This document shows positions 18,619-27,516 of a stretch of 64,000 nt of DNA, in pieces. Below the pieces are notes generated by a model. It saw only the letters and a program-made list of their open reading frames with translations, did not search any database and had not been told where the DNA came from. The translations under genes were made by a program, and so were the position numbers. The stretch is from Jiangella sp. DSM 45060 (lineage in GTDB: Bacteria > Actinomycetota > Actinomycetes > Jiangellales > Jiangellaceae). Position 1 is the stretch's first letter, and every line of letters begins with the position of its first letter. Where the stretch lies: the NCBI RefSeq assembly GCF_900105175.1, contig NZ_LT629771.1, forward strand, positions 310,001-374,000. Direction: 5' to 3'.

Positions 18619-19955
18619 ACGACTTCGACGACGATCTGCGCCGCCTGCTGGGCGACGACCGGCTCGCGCTGACACCGCGCGCCGACGCCGTCGACCGCAT
18701 CGTCAAGGGCGCCCGGCGCCGCCGTGCCACCCGCGTGGCCGCGACCGCGGCCGGCAGCGTGGGCCTGGTGGCCGCACTGACGGTGGGATCGTTCGCGGTG
18801 GCCGGCCAGTTCACGGGCGCGCCGGAGCCTGTCCAGCCGGCCGAGACCCCGTCCGTCCCCACCGACGACCCGACGCCCGCTCCCAGCGAGACCCCGACGG
18901 ACGCCGCGCCGGTGGTGGTCTACCCGAACGAGGGCATCGACGGCTTCACCGTCGGCACGAAGCTGGCCGACCTCGAGGGCATCGACGGCGTCGAGATCAC
19001 CCGGTATGCGCCCGAGGACGGCTACAGCGAGCTCTGCTACGGCGAGTACCGCAGCCCGAGCGCGCACGGGTACATCTCGACGCGCGGGACGTTCGGCTCG
19101 GTCCCGGAGGACCTGGACCCGTACTACGAGGTGTCCACCATGCACTTCGACGTGCCGGTGGTGACGCCGGAGGGCATCACCGCCGGCTCGTCCGAGGCCG
19201 AGGTGCTCGCCGCCTACCCGGGCGCCGCCCAGTTCGGCATGGCCGACCGGTACCGCGCCGAGTTCCAGGGCGAGCAGAACATCGTCCGCGCCTGGGAGTT
19301 CCCCGCGGTCGGCGGCGTGGTCACCGAGGTCGTGATGGACGGTCTCCCGACCTGCGACCGGGTGCCGGTCCTCGACCCGCCCACCGGCGGCGACGAGGGC
19401 GGCACCGAGCCGGCCGACCCGCCCACCAGCACCGAGCCGGCCGACGACCCCACCGAGACGCCCGGTGACACCGACACGCCCGGTGGCGGCACTGAGGCCG
19501 GGTGGCGGGTCGACGGCGACGACGTCCTGTCCCCGATCCGGCTCGGCATGACGCTGGCGGAGCTGCAGGCGGTCGAGGGCGTGCAGATCAGCTCCGACGG
19601 GGGCGGCGACGGGATCTGCTACGGCAGCTTCACGCTGGGCACCCAGACCGGCGCGATCTCGGTGCGGCGCGATTTCGGCAGCGACGACCCGCCGGCGCCG
19701 GCCGAATCGGACGACGACTACCGCGTCACGTACTTCTCGACCAGCGACCCGGCCGCGACGACGCCGCTCGGCGTCGGCCCGGGCTCGACCTTCGAGCAGG
19801 TGCGCGAGGCCTACCCGGACGTCGTCACCGGCGACACCTTCGACGCCTACGTGCCCGACGCGGGGAACCCGGCGGTGCGCTGGCTGTTCGTGTCCGGCGA
19901 CGGCGAGACGGTCGCGAGCCTGGGCCTCGACGCCGGCCAGAACTGCTGGGGCTGA
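18615..19955 (+). CDS. Single-pass membrane protein, putative anti-sigma/sensor partner (copy 1)
   Basis: This 446-residue protein has a cytoplasmic N-terminus (DDDLRRLLGDDRLALTPRAD, basic RRRRA), one membrane helix (about residues 46-68) and a Pro/Thr-rich stalk. Two extracytoplasmic domains of the same design follow. Each has a strand with (I/L)CYG near its middle and a second Cys at its end (LPTCD; QNCWG), which suggests one disulfide per domain. The gene order and topology fit an anti-sigma factor sensing an outside signal, but I recognise no known anti-sigma motif such as ZAS (no HxxxCxxC). The role is inferred. Confidence 0.7.
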   Translation: MNDFDDDLRRLLGDDRLALTPRADAVDRIVKGARRRRATRVAATAAGSVGLVAALTVGSFAVAGQFTGAPEPVQPAETPSVPTDDPTPAPSETPTDAAPVVVYPNEGIDGFTVGTKLADLEGIDGVEITRYAPEDGYSELCYGEYRSPSAHGYISTRGTFGSVPEDLDPYYEVSTMHFDVPVVTPEGITAGSSEAEVLAAYPGAAQFGMADRYRAEFQGEQNIVRAWEFPAVGGVVTEVVMDGLPTCDRVPVLDPPTGGDEGGTEPADPPTSTEPADDPTETPGDTDTPGGGTEAGWRVDGDDVLSPIRLGMTLAELQAVEGVQISSDGGGDGICYGSFTLGTQTGAISVRRDFGSDDPPAPAESDDDYRVTYFSTSDPAATTPLGVGPGSTFEQVREAYPDVVTGDTFDAYVPDAGNPAVRWLFVSGDGETVASLGLDAGQNCWG

Positions 19956-20026
19956 GCGAGGCAACCGGACGGCCCGTCCGCGCGTGTTCAAGGTCAACGA
20001 GGCAGGGACGGCGAAGCGGGGTCGTG

Positions 20027-20590
20027 ATGTTCATTCAGTCCCCAGGCGGGGAGGCCGCACCGGCCGTGGGCGCGACGGTGGTGGGCCGCTCGGAGACGGG
20101 CGAGGCGACGGTGGAGTTCGAGGACTTCGTCCGGGCGAGTCTGCCCGGGCTGCTGCGGTACGGGCACGCGCTGACGGGGTCGCCGCACGACGGCGCCGAC
20201 CTCGTGCAGACGGTGCTCGAGAAGGTGGGGTCGCGCTGGGGGAAGCTCATGCGCCAGGACGTCGACCCGCTCGCCTACGTGCGCCGGTCGATGGCCAACG
20301 CGCACGTGAGCCGCTGGAGGCGGCGCCGGCGTGAGGTGCTGGTCGACGAGTTCCCGGAGCGTGCGGTCATGCCGGCCGACCGCCTCGACGGCGAACCGGT
20401 GTGGCAGGCGCTGGCCCAGTTGCCGCCGCGGCAGCGGGCGGTGCTGGTGCTGCGGTACTACGAGGACCTCTCCGAGGCGCAGATCGCGGCGGCGCTCGGT
20501 ATCTCCGCGGGCACGGTGAAGAGCCAGGCGAGCAAGGCGCTGGCGAAGTTGAGGGCGAGTCTGTCCTCGGTGGAGGGAAGCGACCGATGA
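20027..20590 (+). CDS. SigE-family ECF sigma factor (copy 2)
   Basis: These 187 residues are nearly the same as copy 1 along regions 2 and 4 (RASLPGLLRYGHALTGSPHD, YVRRSMANAHVSRWRRRRRE, VLRYYEDLSEAQIAAALGIS). Differences cluster at the N-terminus and around residues 60-80 and 115-125. The recognition helix of region 4 is almost unchanged, so both factors may read the same promoters, including each other's (the GCGTGTTCA block lies upstream of both). The start matches copy 1. The stop overlaps the following ATG. Confidence 0.9.
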   Translation: MFIQSPGGEAAPAVGATVVGRSETGEATVEFEDFVRASLPGLLRYGHALTGSPHDGADLVQTVLEKVGSRWGKLMRQDVDPLAYVRRSMANAHVSRWRRRRREVLVDEFPERAVMPADRLDGEPVWQALAQLPPRQRAVLVLRYYEDLSEAQIAAALGISAGTVKSQASKALAKLRASLSSVEGSDR

Positions 20591-22008
20591 ACGAGTTCGA
20601 CGACGAGTTGCGCCGGATCTTCGGCGACGACCGCCTCGCGGTGCCGCCCGGCTCGGACGCGGTCGGGCGCATCGTCCGCGGCGCCCGCCGGCGGCGCACC
20701 GTGCGCCTGGTCGCGTCCACCGCGGGCTCGGTCGGCCTGGTGGCGGCGGTCGCGTTCGGCTCGATGGCCGTCACCGGGCAGTTCACCGCGTCGCCCACGT
20801 ACGAGCCGCAGCCGGCCGAGTCGCCGGAGGTCAGGCCCGCGCCCGCGCTGACGCCCGACCCCGAGGCGCCGCCCAAGGCGGCGGCCGGCCCGTCCGGCGA
20901 CACCACCGGCGACGAGACCGGCGAGGCGAGCGACCCGTTCACGGCCGACCCAGAGACCGAACAGCCCACCGGCGACCCCGGCGGCGAGGCGCCCGGCGAC
21001 GTCTCCGAGCCGGTCGACGTCAGCGGGTTGCCGCTGTTCGACCCGGCCGCTCCGTTCGACGGCGTCCAGGTGCGCATGACGCTGGCCGAGCTGGCCGGCG
21101 TCCCCGGGATCGAGATCACCCGGCTGAGCAGCGACCCCCGCAGTATCTCACCGGCCGCCTGCTACGGCTCGTTCCGGACCGCGACGTCGCACGGCTACAT
21201 CTCGCTGCGCGGTGCGTGGGGGAGCCCGCCGGACGACCCGGCCGAACTGTACGCCGCGTACGAGGTCGCGACCGTGATCACGGATGTCGCCGTCCGCACG
21301 CCGGAGGGCCTCGGCGTGGGCAGCACCATCGACGACCTGTTGACCCTGTACCCGGACGCGTACGCGGCGTACCCGGGCGCGGGCCCCGGCGAGCCGGACA
21401 GCTACGACGTCGGGGTCCCCGGTCTCGGCGGCCTCGCTTCGCACCTGCGGATCCAGGTCACCGACGGCGTCGTCAGCCAGATCGACCACGACGGTGTCCA
21501 CAACTGCGGCGACGACCCGCGGCCGGTGGACGAGCCGGCGCCGGCCGACTTCGACGTGCCCGGGGCGGACGTGTTCGGGCCGGTCCGGCTCGGCATGACG
21601 CTGTCCGAGCTGCGCGCGGTCGCCGGCGTCGAGCTGACCGAGTGGGAGGGTTACGAGAGCAAGCCGTACTGCTACGGGCAGTTCCGGATCGGCGAGGTGA
21701 GCGGGCTGGTCTCCGTGCGCCGGGACGTCACGTCCGGCGACCTGCCGGCACCGGCGGCCGCCGAGGACGACTTCATCGTCACGGCCATCGGGTCGACGGC
21801 GGCCGGGACGGTGACACCGGCCGGCGTCGGCGTCGGGTCGACGCTGGACCAGATCGCCGCCGCTCAGCCCGGGTTCACCACCGACGACCCGATGTCGGCC
21901 CTTCCGGCGGCGCCGGCCACGCAGGGCGTGCGCTGGACGTTCGAGCTGTGGGACGCCGACGTCGTGCAGCGGCTCGGGCTCGACGCGGGGCACAGCTGCA
22001 TCGGGTGA
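20587..22008 (+). CDS. Single-pass membrane protein, putative anti-sigma/sensor partner (copy 2)
   Basis: This 473-residue protein has the same plan as copy 1: MNEFDDELRRIFGDDRLAV N-terminus, basic patch, membrane helix (about residues 46-66), a longer acidic Pro/Glu/Thr stalk, and two domains each with CYGxF and a late Cys (HNCGDD; HSCIG). The two extracytoplasmic domains have diverged much more from copy 1 than the sigma factor has, consistent with sensing different signals. Convergent with the MerR gene (3-bp gap). Confidence 0.7.
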   Translation: MNEFDDELRRIFGDDRLAVPPGSDAVGRIVRGARRRRTVRLVASTAGSVGLVAAVAFGSMAVTGQFTASPTYEPQPAESPEVRPAPALTPDPEAPPKAAAGPSGDTTGDETGEASDPFTADPETEQPTGDPGGEAPGDVSEPVDVSGLPLFDPAAPFDGVQVRMTLAELAGVPGIEITRLSSDPRSISPAACYGSFRTATSHGYISLRGAWGSPPDDPAELYAAYEVATVITDVAVRTPEGLGVGSTIDDLLTLYPDAYAAYPGAGPGEPDSYDVGVPGLGGLASHLRIQVTDGVVSQIDHDGVHNCGDDPRPVDEPAPADFDVPGADVFGPVRLGMTLSELRAVAGVELTEWEGYESKPYCYGQFRIGEVSGLVSVRRDVTSGDLPAPAAAEDDFIVTAIGSTAAGTVTPAGVGVGSTLDQIAAAQPGFTTDDPMSALPAAPATQGVRWTFELWDADVVQRLGLDAGHSCIG

Positions 22009-22011
22009 GCG

Positions 22012-22401
22012 TCATCCGGTGAGGCGGTCGAGGTCGGCGCGGCAGCGGCGCTCCAGTTCGGCGAGCTCGGACAGGGTGGCGTCGATGTCGCGCCGGCGCT
22101 GCTCCAGCTCTGCACGCCGGTGCTCGACCTGGTCGAGCAGGTAGCGCAGCTGGCCGACCTCGCCGGGCTCGGCGTCGTACATGCCGATGATCGTCTTGAT
22201 CTCGTCCAGCGGGAAGCCCAGTCGCTTGCCGCGCAACACCAGGCCCAGCCGCACGCGGTCGCCGTCGGCGAAGATGCGGCGGGTGCCGTTGCGGGCCGGG
22301 GTGAGCAGGCCCTGCTCCTCGTAGAACCGGATCGTCCGCAGCGTGACGCCGAACTCGTCGGCCAGCTCCGCGATGCTCCACGTCCGCTCGCTGTCCACCA
22401 C
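22012..22401 (-). CDS. MerR-family regulator, LiuR-like
   Basis: The 129 residues comprise a MerR winged helix (WSIAELADEFGVTLRTIRFYEE ... RNGTRRIFADGDRVRL, listed in parts), followed by the coiled dimerisation helix (residues 85-120). Effector cysteines of metal-sensing MerR proteins are absent from the expected C-terminal loop; the single Cys lies in ERRCRADL. MerR proteins divergent from isovaleryl-CoA dehydrogenase genes (LiuR) repress branched-chain/acyl-CoA catabolism in other bacteria. Here the gene is divergent from an acyl-CoA dehydrogenase, with a perfect palindrome between them (22439-22452). Confidence 0.85.
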   Translation of the reverse strand: MVDSERTWSIAELADEFGVTLRTIRFYEEQGLLTPARNGTRRIFADGDRVRLGLVLRGKRLGFPLDEIKTIIGMYDAEPGEVGQLRYLLDQVEHRRAELEQRRRDIDATLSELAELERRCRADLDRLTG

Positions 22402-22438
22402 AGTCTCCTCGCTTCAACCCCTGGCCGGGACCTTCAAC

Positions 22439-22452
22439 TTACGTTAACGTAA
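22439..22452. promoter_or_regulatory. Perfect palindrome TTACGTTAACGTAA, probable MerR/LiuR operator
   Basis: The 14-bp palindrome is unusually AT-rich for this genome. It sits between the divergent MerR (start 22401) and acyl-CoA dehydrogenase (start 22475) genes, 23 bases from the latter start. AT-rich palindromes built on ACGT are described for LiuR-type regulators. Confidence 0.75.
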
Positions 22453-22474
22453 ACGTCAAGCACTGGAGGTGCAC

Positions 22475-23641
22475 ATGTTCGAGCTGTCCGCGGACCACGA
22501 GGAGTTCCGTGCGGTCGTCCGCGACTTCGCTCGCGAGCGCATCGCACCGTACGCGGCCGAGTGGGACCGCAAGCACGAGTTCCCGGTCGGCGTCGTGCGG
22601 GCGATGGGCGAGCTCGGGCTGTTCGGTCTCACCGCCCCCGAGGAGTACGGCGGCGCGGGCGCCGGCCTCACCAGCCTGTGCGTCGCGATCGAGGAGCTCG
22701 GGCGGGTCGACCAGTCGATGGGCATCACGCTCGAGGCGGCCGTCGGTCTGGGCATCACCCCGATCCTGGCGTACGGCACCGACGAGCAGAAGGCCCGGTG
22801 GCTGCCCGACCTCGTCGCCGGGCGGGCGCTGGCCGCGTTCGGCCTCACCGAGCCCGGCGCCGGGTCCGACGCCGGCGCCACGGCCACCCGCGCGGTGCTC
22901 GACGGAGACGAGTGGGTCATCGACGGCGCCAAGCAGTTCATCACCAACTCCGGCAGCGAGCTGACCAGCTGCGTCACCATCACCGCACGCACCGGCGAGC
23001 GGCCCGACGGCAGCGCGGAGATCTCCACGATCATCGTCCCGGCGGGCACGCCCGGGTTCGTCGTCGAGCCCGCCTACGACAAGCTCGGCTGGCACGCGTC
23101 CGACACCCATCCGCTGACCTTCGACGGCGCCCGGGTGCCGGTCGATCACCTGCTCGGCGAGCGCGGCCAGGGGTTCAGCCAGTTCCTGGCCACGCTCGAC
23201 GACGGCCGCATCGCCATCGCCGCGCTCGCCGTCGGCTGCATCCAGGCCATGCTCGACGCGTCGCTCGGCTACGCGCACGAGCGCACGTCGTTCGGCGTCC
23301 CGATCGGCGCCAAGCAGGCCGTCGCGTTCCAGCTCGCCGACCTCCACGTCATGGCGCAGGCCGCGCGGCTGCTGACCTACCGCGCCGCCGCACTGCGCGA
23401 CGCCGGCGCCCCCGCCGAGCAGGTCAAGCAGGCGGCGGCGTCGGCCAAGCTGTACGCCACGGAGTCCGCCGTCACCGCCACCCGGGTCGCCACGCAGGTG
23501 CACGGCGGCTACGGGTTCATGGAGGAGTACCCGGTGACCCGGTTCTACCGCGACGCGAAGATCCTCGAGATCGGCGAGGGGACCAGCGAGATCCAGCGGC
23601 TCGTGCTGGCGCGCGGCCTGGGGCTGCCGGTTCAGGCATGA
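22475..23641 (+). CDS. Acyl-CoA dehydrogenase, probably isovaleryl-CoA dehydrogenase
   Basis: The 388 residues follow the acyl-CoA dehydrogenase fold, with family signatures GLTEPGAGSDAGA and ATQVHGGYGFMEEYPVTRFYRD, and a C-terminal ILEIGEGTSEIQRLVLARGL. It oxidises an acyl-CoA to the enoyl-CoA with FAD. The isovaleryl-CoA assignment rests on context: a divergent LiuR-like regulator and a methylcrotonyl-type carboxyltransferase 7 bp downstream. GGAGG at 22465-22469 favours ATG 22475 over the GTG at 22469. Confidence 0.85.
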   Translation: MFELSADHEEFRAVVRDFARERIAPYAAEWDRKHEFPVGVVRAMGELGLFGLTAPEEYGGAGAGLTSLCVAIEELGRVDQSMGITLEAAVGLGITPILAYGTDEQKARWLPDLVAGRALAAFGLTEPGAGSDAGATATRAVLDGDEWVIDGAKQFITNSGSELTSCVTITARTGERPDGSAEISTIIVPAGTPGFVVEPAYDKLGWHASDTHPLTFDGARVPVDHLLGERGQGFSQFLATLDDGRIAIAALAVGCIQAMLDASLGYAHERTSFGVPIGAKQAVAFQLADLHVMAQAARLLTYRAAALRDAGAPAEQVKQAAASAKLYATESAVTATRVATQVHGGYGFMEEYPVTRFYRDAKILEIGEGTSEIQRLVLARGLGLPVQA

Positions 23642-23648
23642 TCGGGGT

Positions 23649-25190
23649 GTGACAGAGGCCATGGGGCACGACCACTACGCCGAGGTCGACGCGGCCCGCA
23701 AGGCCACCGAGGTCCCGTCCGACGCCGGCGCCGCCAAGCTGGCCCAGCAGGGCAAGCTCTACGTCCGCGACCGCATCGACCTGCTGTTCGACGCCGGCAC
23801 CTTCGTCGAGGACGGCCAGCTGGCCAACGCGCTGTCGACCGGCCTGCCCGCCGACGGCGTCGTCACCGGTCGCGGGCTGGTCGAGGGCCGCCCGGCGCTG
23901 GTCGTCGCGAACGACCCGACGGTCAAGGCCGGCTCGTGGGGCGCCCGCACCGTCGAGAAGATCGTCCGCGTCACCGAGACCGCGCTGCGCGACGAGCTGC
24001 CGGTGTTCTGGTTCATCGACTCCGCCGGCGCCCGCATCACCGACCAGGTCGACCTCTTCCCCGGCCGCCGCGGCGCCGGGCGCATCTTCCACAACCAGGT
24101 GGCGCTGTCCGGCCGGGTCCCGCAGATCTGCTGCCTGTTCGGGCCGAGCGCGGCCGGCGGCGCCTACATCCCGTCGTTCTGCGACATCGTCGTCATGGTC
24201 GAGGGCAACGCGTCGATGTACCTCGGCTCGCCGCGCATGGCCGAGATGGTCGTCGGCGAGAAGGTCACGCTCGAGGAGATGGGCGGCGCCCGCATGCACG
24301 CGACGGTGTCGGGCTGTGGCGACAACCTCGCCGCCGACGACGCCGAGGCGATCGAGCAGGCCAAGGCGTTCTTCTCCTACCTGCCCGGCTCGTGGCGGCA
24401 GCCGCCGCCGTCGTACGCCGCCGGCGGGGCCGTCCGCGAGTTCACCCGCGACCTCGTCCCGGCCGAGGAATCCGTCGGCTACGACATCCACGACGTCATC
24501 GACGCGATCATCGACGAAGACTCGTTCTTCGAGGTCAAGCCGCTGTTCGCGGCCGAGTTGGTGACCGGTTTCGGGCTGCTCGAGGGCCAGCCGGTCGGGG
24601 TGGTCGCGAACCAGCCCGCGGTCAAGGGCGGCGTGCTGTTCACCGACTCCGCCGACAAGGCCGCCCGGTTCATCTGGCTGTGCGACGCCTTCAACGTGCC
24701 GCTGATCTACCTGGCCGACGTCCCCGGCTTCATGATCGGCTCGTCGGTGGAGCGCGAGGGGATCATCCGGCACGGCGCCAAGATGATCACCGCGGTCGCC
24801 GAGGCCACCGTGCCGACGGTGTCGGTGATCGTGCGCAAGGCGTACGGCGCGGGGTTGTACGCGATGTGCGGGCCGGGGTTCGGGCCGGACGCCTGCCTCG
24901 CGCTGCCGACGGCGAAGATCGCGGTGATGGGCCCGGAGGCGGCGATCAACGCGGTGTACTTCAACAAGATCGCCGCCATCGAGGACGAGGCGGAGCGCGC
25001 CTCGTACGTCGCGGGGCTGCGGCTGGAGTACGAGGCCGACATCGACATCCTGCGGCTGGCGTCCGACCTCGTCATCGACGCCATCGTGGCCCCCGAGGAG
25101 CTACGCGGCCAGCTGGTGGCGCGGCTGGCGGCCGCGGCCGGCAAGGACCGCCGGTTCACCGAACGCCGCCATGGCGTGCCCCCGGTCTGA
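23649..25190 (+). CDS. Acyl-CoA carboxylase carboxyltransferase (beta) subunit, probably methylcrotonyl-CoA type
   Basis: These 513 residues carry the two crotonase-like halves of a carboxyltransferase: FIDSAGARITDQVDLFPG and GPSAAGGAYIPSFCD in the first, and the second-half oxyanion segment VRKAYGAGLYAMCGPGF. It transfers CO2 from biotin (carrier at 16155-17936) to an acyl-CoA. The gene follows the acyl-CoA dehydrogenase by 7 bp in one operon under the LiuR-like operator, which supports methylcrotonyl-CoA in leucine breakdown. It is clearly different from the propionyl-type AccD5 at 37710-39296. Start is GTG. Confidence 0.85.
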   Translation: MTEAMGHDHYAEVDAARKATEVPSDAGAAKLAQQGKLYVRDRIDLLFDAGTFVEDGQLANALSTGLPADGVVTGRGLVEGRPALVVANDPTVKAGSWGARTVEKIVRVTETALRDELPVFWFIDSAGARITDQVDLFPGRRGAGRIFHNQVALSGRVPQICCLFGPSAAGGAYIPSFCDIVVMVEGNASMYLGSPRMAEMVVGEKVTLEEMGGARMHATVSGCGDNLAADDAEAIEQAKAFFSYLPGSWRQPPPSYAAGGAVREFTRDLVPAEESVGYDIHDVIDAIIDEDSFFEVKPLFAAELVTGFGLLEGQPVGVVANQPAVKGGVLFTDSADKAARFIWLCDAFNVPLIYLADVPGFMIGSSVEREGIIRHGAKMITAVAEATVPTVSVIVRKAYGAGLYAMCGPGFGPDACLALPTAKIAVMGPEAAINAVYFNKIAAIEDEAERASYVAGLRLEYEADIDILRLASDLVIDAIVAPEELRGQLVARLAAAAGKDRRFTERRHGVPPV

Positions 25191-25196
25191 GCGGAC

Positions 25197-25880
25197 TCAG
25201 TCGCGGGTGGCGGCCCGGCGGGCGCGGCGGCGGACCGGCTCGTGGTCGGGGTCGGTGCGCCACAGCTCGGTGATCGAGATGCCGAGCCGGCCCAGCAGGG
25301 TGCGCAGCAGCGGCAGCGACAGCCCCACGACAGAGTGGTGGTCGCCGTCGATGGCGGTGACGAACGGGCCGCCGAGGCCGTCGATGGTGAACGCGCCGGC
25401 CACCCGCAGCGGCTCGCCGGTGGCGACGTAGGCGCGGATCTCGGCGTCGGAGAGGTCGGCGAAGTGGACCGTGGTGCTGGCGGTGTCGCCGATGGCCCGG
25501 CCGGTGCCGCCGTCGCCGGGTTCGCGCAGGTCGATCAGCCAGTGGCCGGTGTGCAGCACGCCTGACCGGCCGCGCATGCGCTGCCAGCGGCGCACGGCGT
25601 CGACCGGGCCGTCGGGCTTGCCGTGGATCTCGCCGTCGAGCTCGAGCACGGAGTCGCAGCCGAGCACGACCATGCCGGTGAACGTCTTGCCGGCGACCTG
25701 CTCGGCCTTGGCGCGACCGAGCAGCAGCGGCACGTCGTGCGGCGGGACGGGGCCGCGCGCACGGGCCTCGGCCAGCACGGCGTCCTCGTCGACGCCGGAG
25801 ACCTGGACGACGGGTTCGATGCCGGCCGAGCGCAGGGTGGCCAGCCGGGCGGGGGACTGGGAAGCGAGCAGCAGGCGCAC
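25197..25880 (-). CDS. maf: Maf-like nucleoside triphosphate pyrophosphatase
   Basis: From GTG 25880 this is 227 residues. The family opening RLLLASQSPARLATLRSAGI and the motifs GCDSVLELDG and a late GAFTIDGLGGPFVTAIDG are present. Maf proteins hydrolyse non-canonical or modified NTPs. Several in-frame GTG codons lie between 25892 and 25880; GAGG 6 bases upstream favours 25880. In many actinobacteria maf directly follows accE; here a DAACS symporter, a GGCT-like gene and DUF885 separate them. Confidence 0.92.
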   Translation of the reverse strand: MRLLLASQSPARLATLRSAGIEPVVQVSGVDEDAVLAEARARGPVPPHDVPLLLGRAKAEQVAGKTFTGMVVLGCDSVLELDGEIHGKPDGPVDAVRRWQRMRGRSGVLHTGHWLIDLREPGDGGTGRAIGDTASTTVHFADLSDAEIRAYVATGEPLRVAGAFTIDGLGGPFVTAIDGDHHSVVGLSLPLLRTLLGRLGISITELWRTDPDHEPVRRRARRAATRD

Positions 25881-25902
25881 CACGGACCTCACGTTACCGA
25901 AA

Positions 25903-25952
25903 ATGATCATCGGCGGTCGATGCCTGAAACAGGTTCGACCGCCGACGATCAT
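25903..25952 (-). terminator. Intrinsic terminator of the DAACS symporter gene
   Basis: An 18-bp inverted repeat (one A/G mismatch) with arms 25903-25920 and 25935-25952 encloses a second 4-bp stem CCTG-AAA-CAGG. On the minus strand the hairpin is followed by TTTTCGG. It lies between the symporter stop (26012) and maf (25880). Confidence 0.8.
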
Positions 25953-26011
25953 CGGGTGATCATGGTCACGGAGAGGTTAACCCGTCGTACGTCACCCTGT
26001 CTCGGTATCGC

Positions 26012-27400
26012 TCAGGCCGTCGCCAGTTCGGCCGGCCGCTCCTCACCGCCGTCGGCGAACACGTCGCCGCGCCGGTCGGAGTTGTAGATCTCCAGGTCCA
26101 GCAGGCCCTCGCGCTTGGCGACGATGGTCGGGACCAGCGCCTGCCCGGCGACGTTGACCGCCGTGCGGCCCATGTCGAGGATCGGGTCGACGGCGAGCAG
26201 CAGGCCCACGCCGGCCAGCGGCAGCCCCAGCGTCGACAGCGTCAGCGTGAGCATGACGGTCGCGCCGGTCGTGCCGGCGGTCGCGGCCGAGCCGACGACG
26301 GAGACCAGCACGATCAGCAGGTAGTCCGACACCGAGAGGTCCAGGCCGAAGAACTGCGCCACGAAGATCGCGGCGATCGCCGGGTAGATCGCGGCGCAAC
26401 CGTCCATCTTCGTCGTCGAGCCGAACGGCACGGCGAACGACGCGTAGGACCGCGAGACGCCGAGGTTACGCTCGGTGACCTGCTCCGTCACCGGCAGCGT
26501 GCCGATCGACGAGCGGGACACGAAGCCCAGCTGGATGGCCGGCCAGGCGCCGGAGAAGAACTTGACCGGGTTCAGGCCGTGCGCCCGCAGCAGGATCGGG
26601 TAGACGACGAACAGCACGAGCGCCAGGCCGACGTAGATGGCCACCGTGAACCGGCCGAGCGAGCCGATGGCGTCCCAGCCGTAGTCGGCGACGGCGTACC
26701 CGAGCAGGCCGATGGTGCCGATCGGGGCCAGCCGGATGATCCACCAGAGCACCTTCTGCACGATCGACAGCGCCGCCCGGTTGAACGCCAGGAACGGCTC
26801 GGCCTTCTCGCCCAGCTTCAGCGCGGCGATGCCGATGGCCGCCGACACGACGACGAACTGCAGCACGTTGAAGCTCAGGCTCGTCGCCGCGGCGCCGCTC
26901 TCCGGGTCGATCGACGTGTTCGCCGTCAGGGCGAGGAAGTTGGTCGGCACCAGGCTGGTGAGGAACGCCCACCAGTCGCCGGTGCGGCCCGGCTCGGCCG
27001 CCTGGTCCTGGGTGACGGACGTGTGCTCGCCCGGCTGCAGGATCAGGCCGAGCGCGATGCCGATGCCGACCGCGATCAACGCGGTGATCGCGAACCACAG
27101 CAGCGTCTGACCGGCCAGCCGGGCCGCGTTGGTGACGTTGCGCAGGTTCGCGATGCTCGCGACGATCGCGGTGAAGATCAGCGGGATGACGGCGGCCCGC
27201 AGCAGGTCGACGAACAGCCCGCCGACGGTGTCGAGGGTGCTGGTCAGCCAGTTCGGGTTGCCGTCGGCGGCCGGGCCCAGCTCGCGGGCCACCAACCCGA
27301 GGACGACGCCCAGGGCCAGGCCGAGGAGGACCTGGACGGAGAACGAGGGCAGACGCAGCCGGCGGGGGGCGGGCGCGCCTACGGTCGCGGTTTCGGACAT
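26012..27400 (-). CDS. DAACS-family symporter (glutamate/dicarboxylate or cystine type)
   Basis: This 462-residue membrane protein has eight hydrophobic segments plus two re-entrant loops of the DAACS (GltP/DctA/TcyP) family. Loop 1 contains SRSSIGTLPVTEQ and loop 2 GTTGATVMLTLTLSTLGLPLAG, with the NMDG-like motif replaced by DPILDMGRTAVNVAGQ. It imports an acidic amino acid, dicarboxylate or cystine with Na+ or H+. The upstream leader peptide ending in ..SSAC (27517-27618) argues for cystine, since TcyP belongs to this family. This is an inference. GGAAGG precedes the ATG; the gene ends in a strong terminator. Confidence 0.85.
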   Translation of the reverse strand: MSETATVGAPAPRRLRLPSFSVQVLLGLALGVVLGLVARELGPAADGNPNWLTSTLDTVGGLFVDLLRAAVIPLIFTAIVASIANLRNVTNAARLAGQTLLWFAITALIAVGIGIALGLILQPGEHTSVTQDQAAEPGRTGDWWAFLTSLVPTNFLALTANTSIDPESGAAATSLSFNVLQFVVVSAAIGIAALKLGEKAEPFLAFNRAALSIVQKVLWWIIRLAPIGTIGLLGYAVADYGWDAIGSLGRFTVAIYVGLALVLFVVYPILLRAHGLNPVKFFSGAWPAIQLGFVSRSSIGTLPVTEQVTERNLGVSRSYASFAVPFGSTTKMDGCAAIYPAIAAIFVAQFFGLDLSVSDYLLIVLVSVVGSAATAGTTGATVMLTLTLSTLGLPLAGVGLLLAVDPILDMGRTAVNVAGQALVPTIVAKREGLLDLEIYNSDRRGDVFADGGEERPAELATA

Positions 27401-27445
27401 GCGAAGACCTTCCGGAACGGAGGAGGGGACGGGGTGAGGCGGGAA

Positions 27446-27504
27446 CCGCGCGCGGGCAGGCGGCAGCGCCGGCGGGGGACAGGGCTCCGCCCGGGCGCGC
27501 GCGG
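27446..27504 (-). promoter_or_regulatory. Possible attenuator stem between leader peptide and symporter gene
   Basis: CCGCGCGCG (27446-27454) and CGCGCGCGG (27496-27504) are perfect 9-bp complements around a 41-base GC-rich loop, in the transcript between the leader-peptide stop and the symporter start. A ribosome stalled at the leader's terminal Cys codon could change its folding. The pairing is low-complexity, so this is weak evidence. Confidence 0.35.
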
Positions 27505-27516
27505 ATGCAGCGGGTG

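Larger units (their letters stand above)
17989..22008 (+). repeat. Tandem duplication of a sigma-factor/membrane-protein gene pair with its promoter
   Basis: Two units of about 2 kb (17989-19955 and about 19960-22008) align gene for gene. Similarity extends about 65 bases upstream of each sigma gene. It includes GGCAACC, GCGTGTTCA and the block GCGGGGTCGTG directly before each ATG. The sigma genes are much more alike than the membrane-protein genes. Confidence 0.85.
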
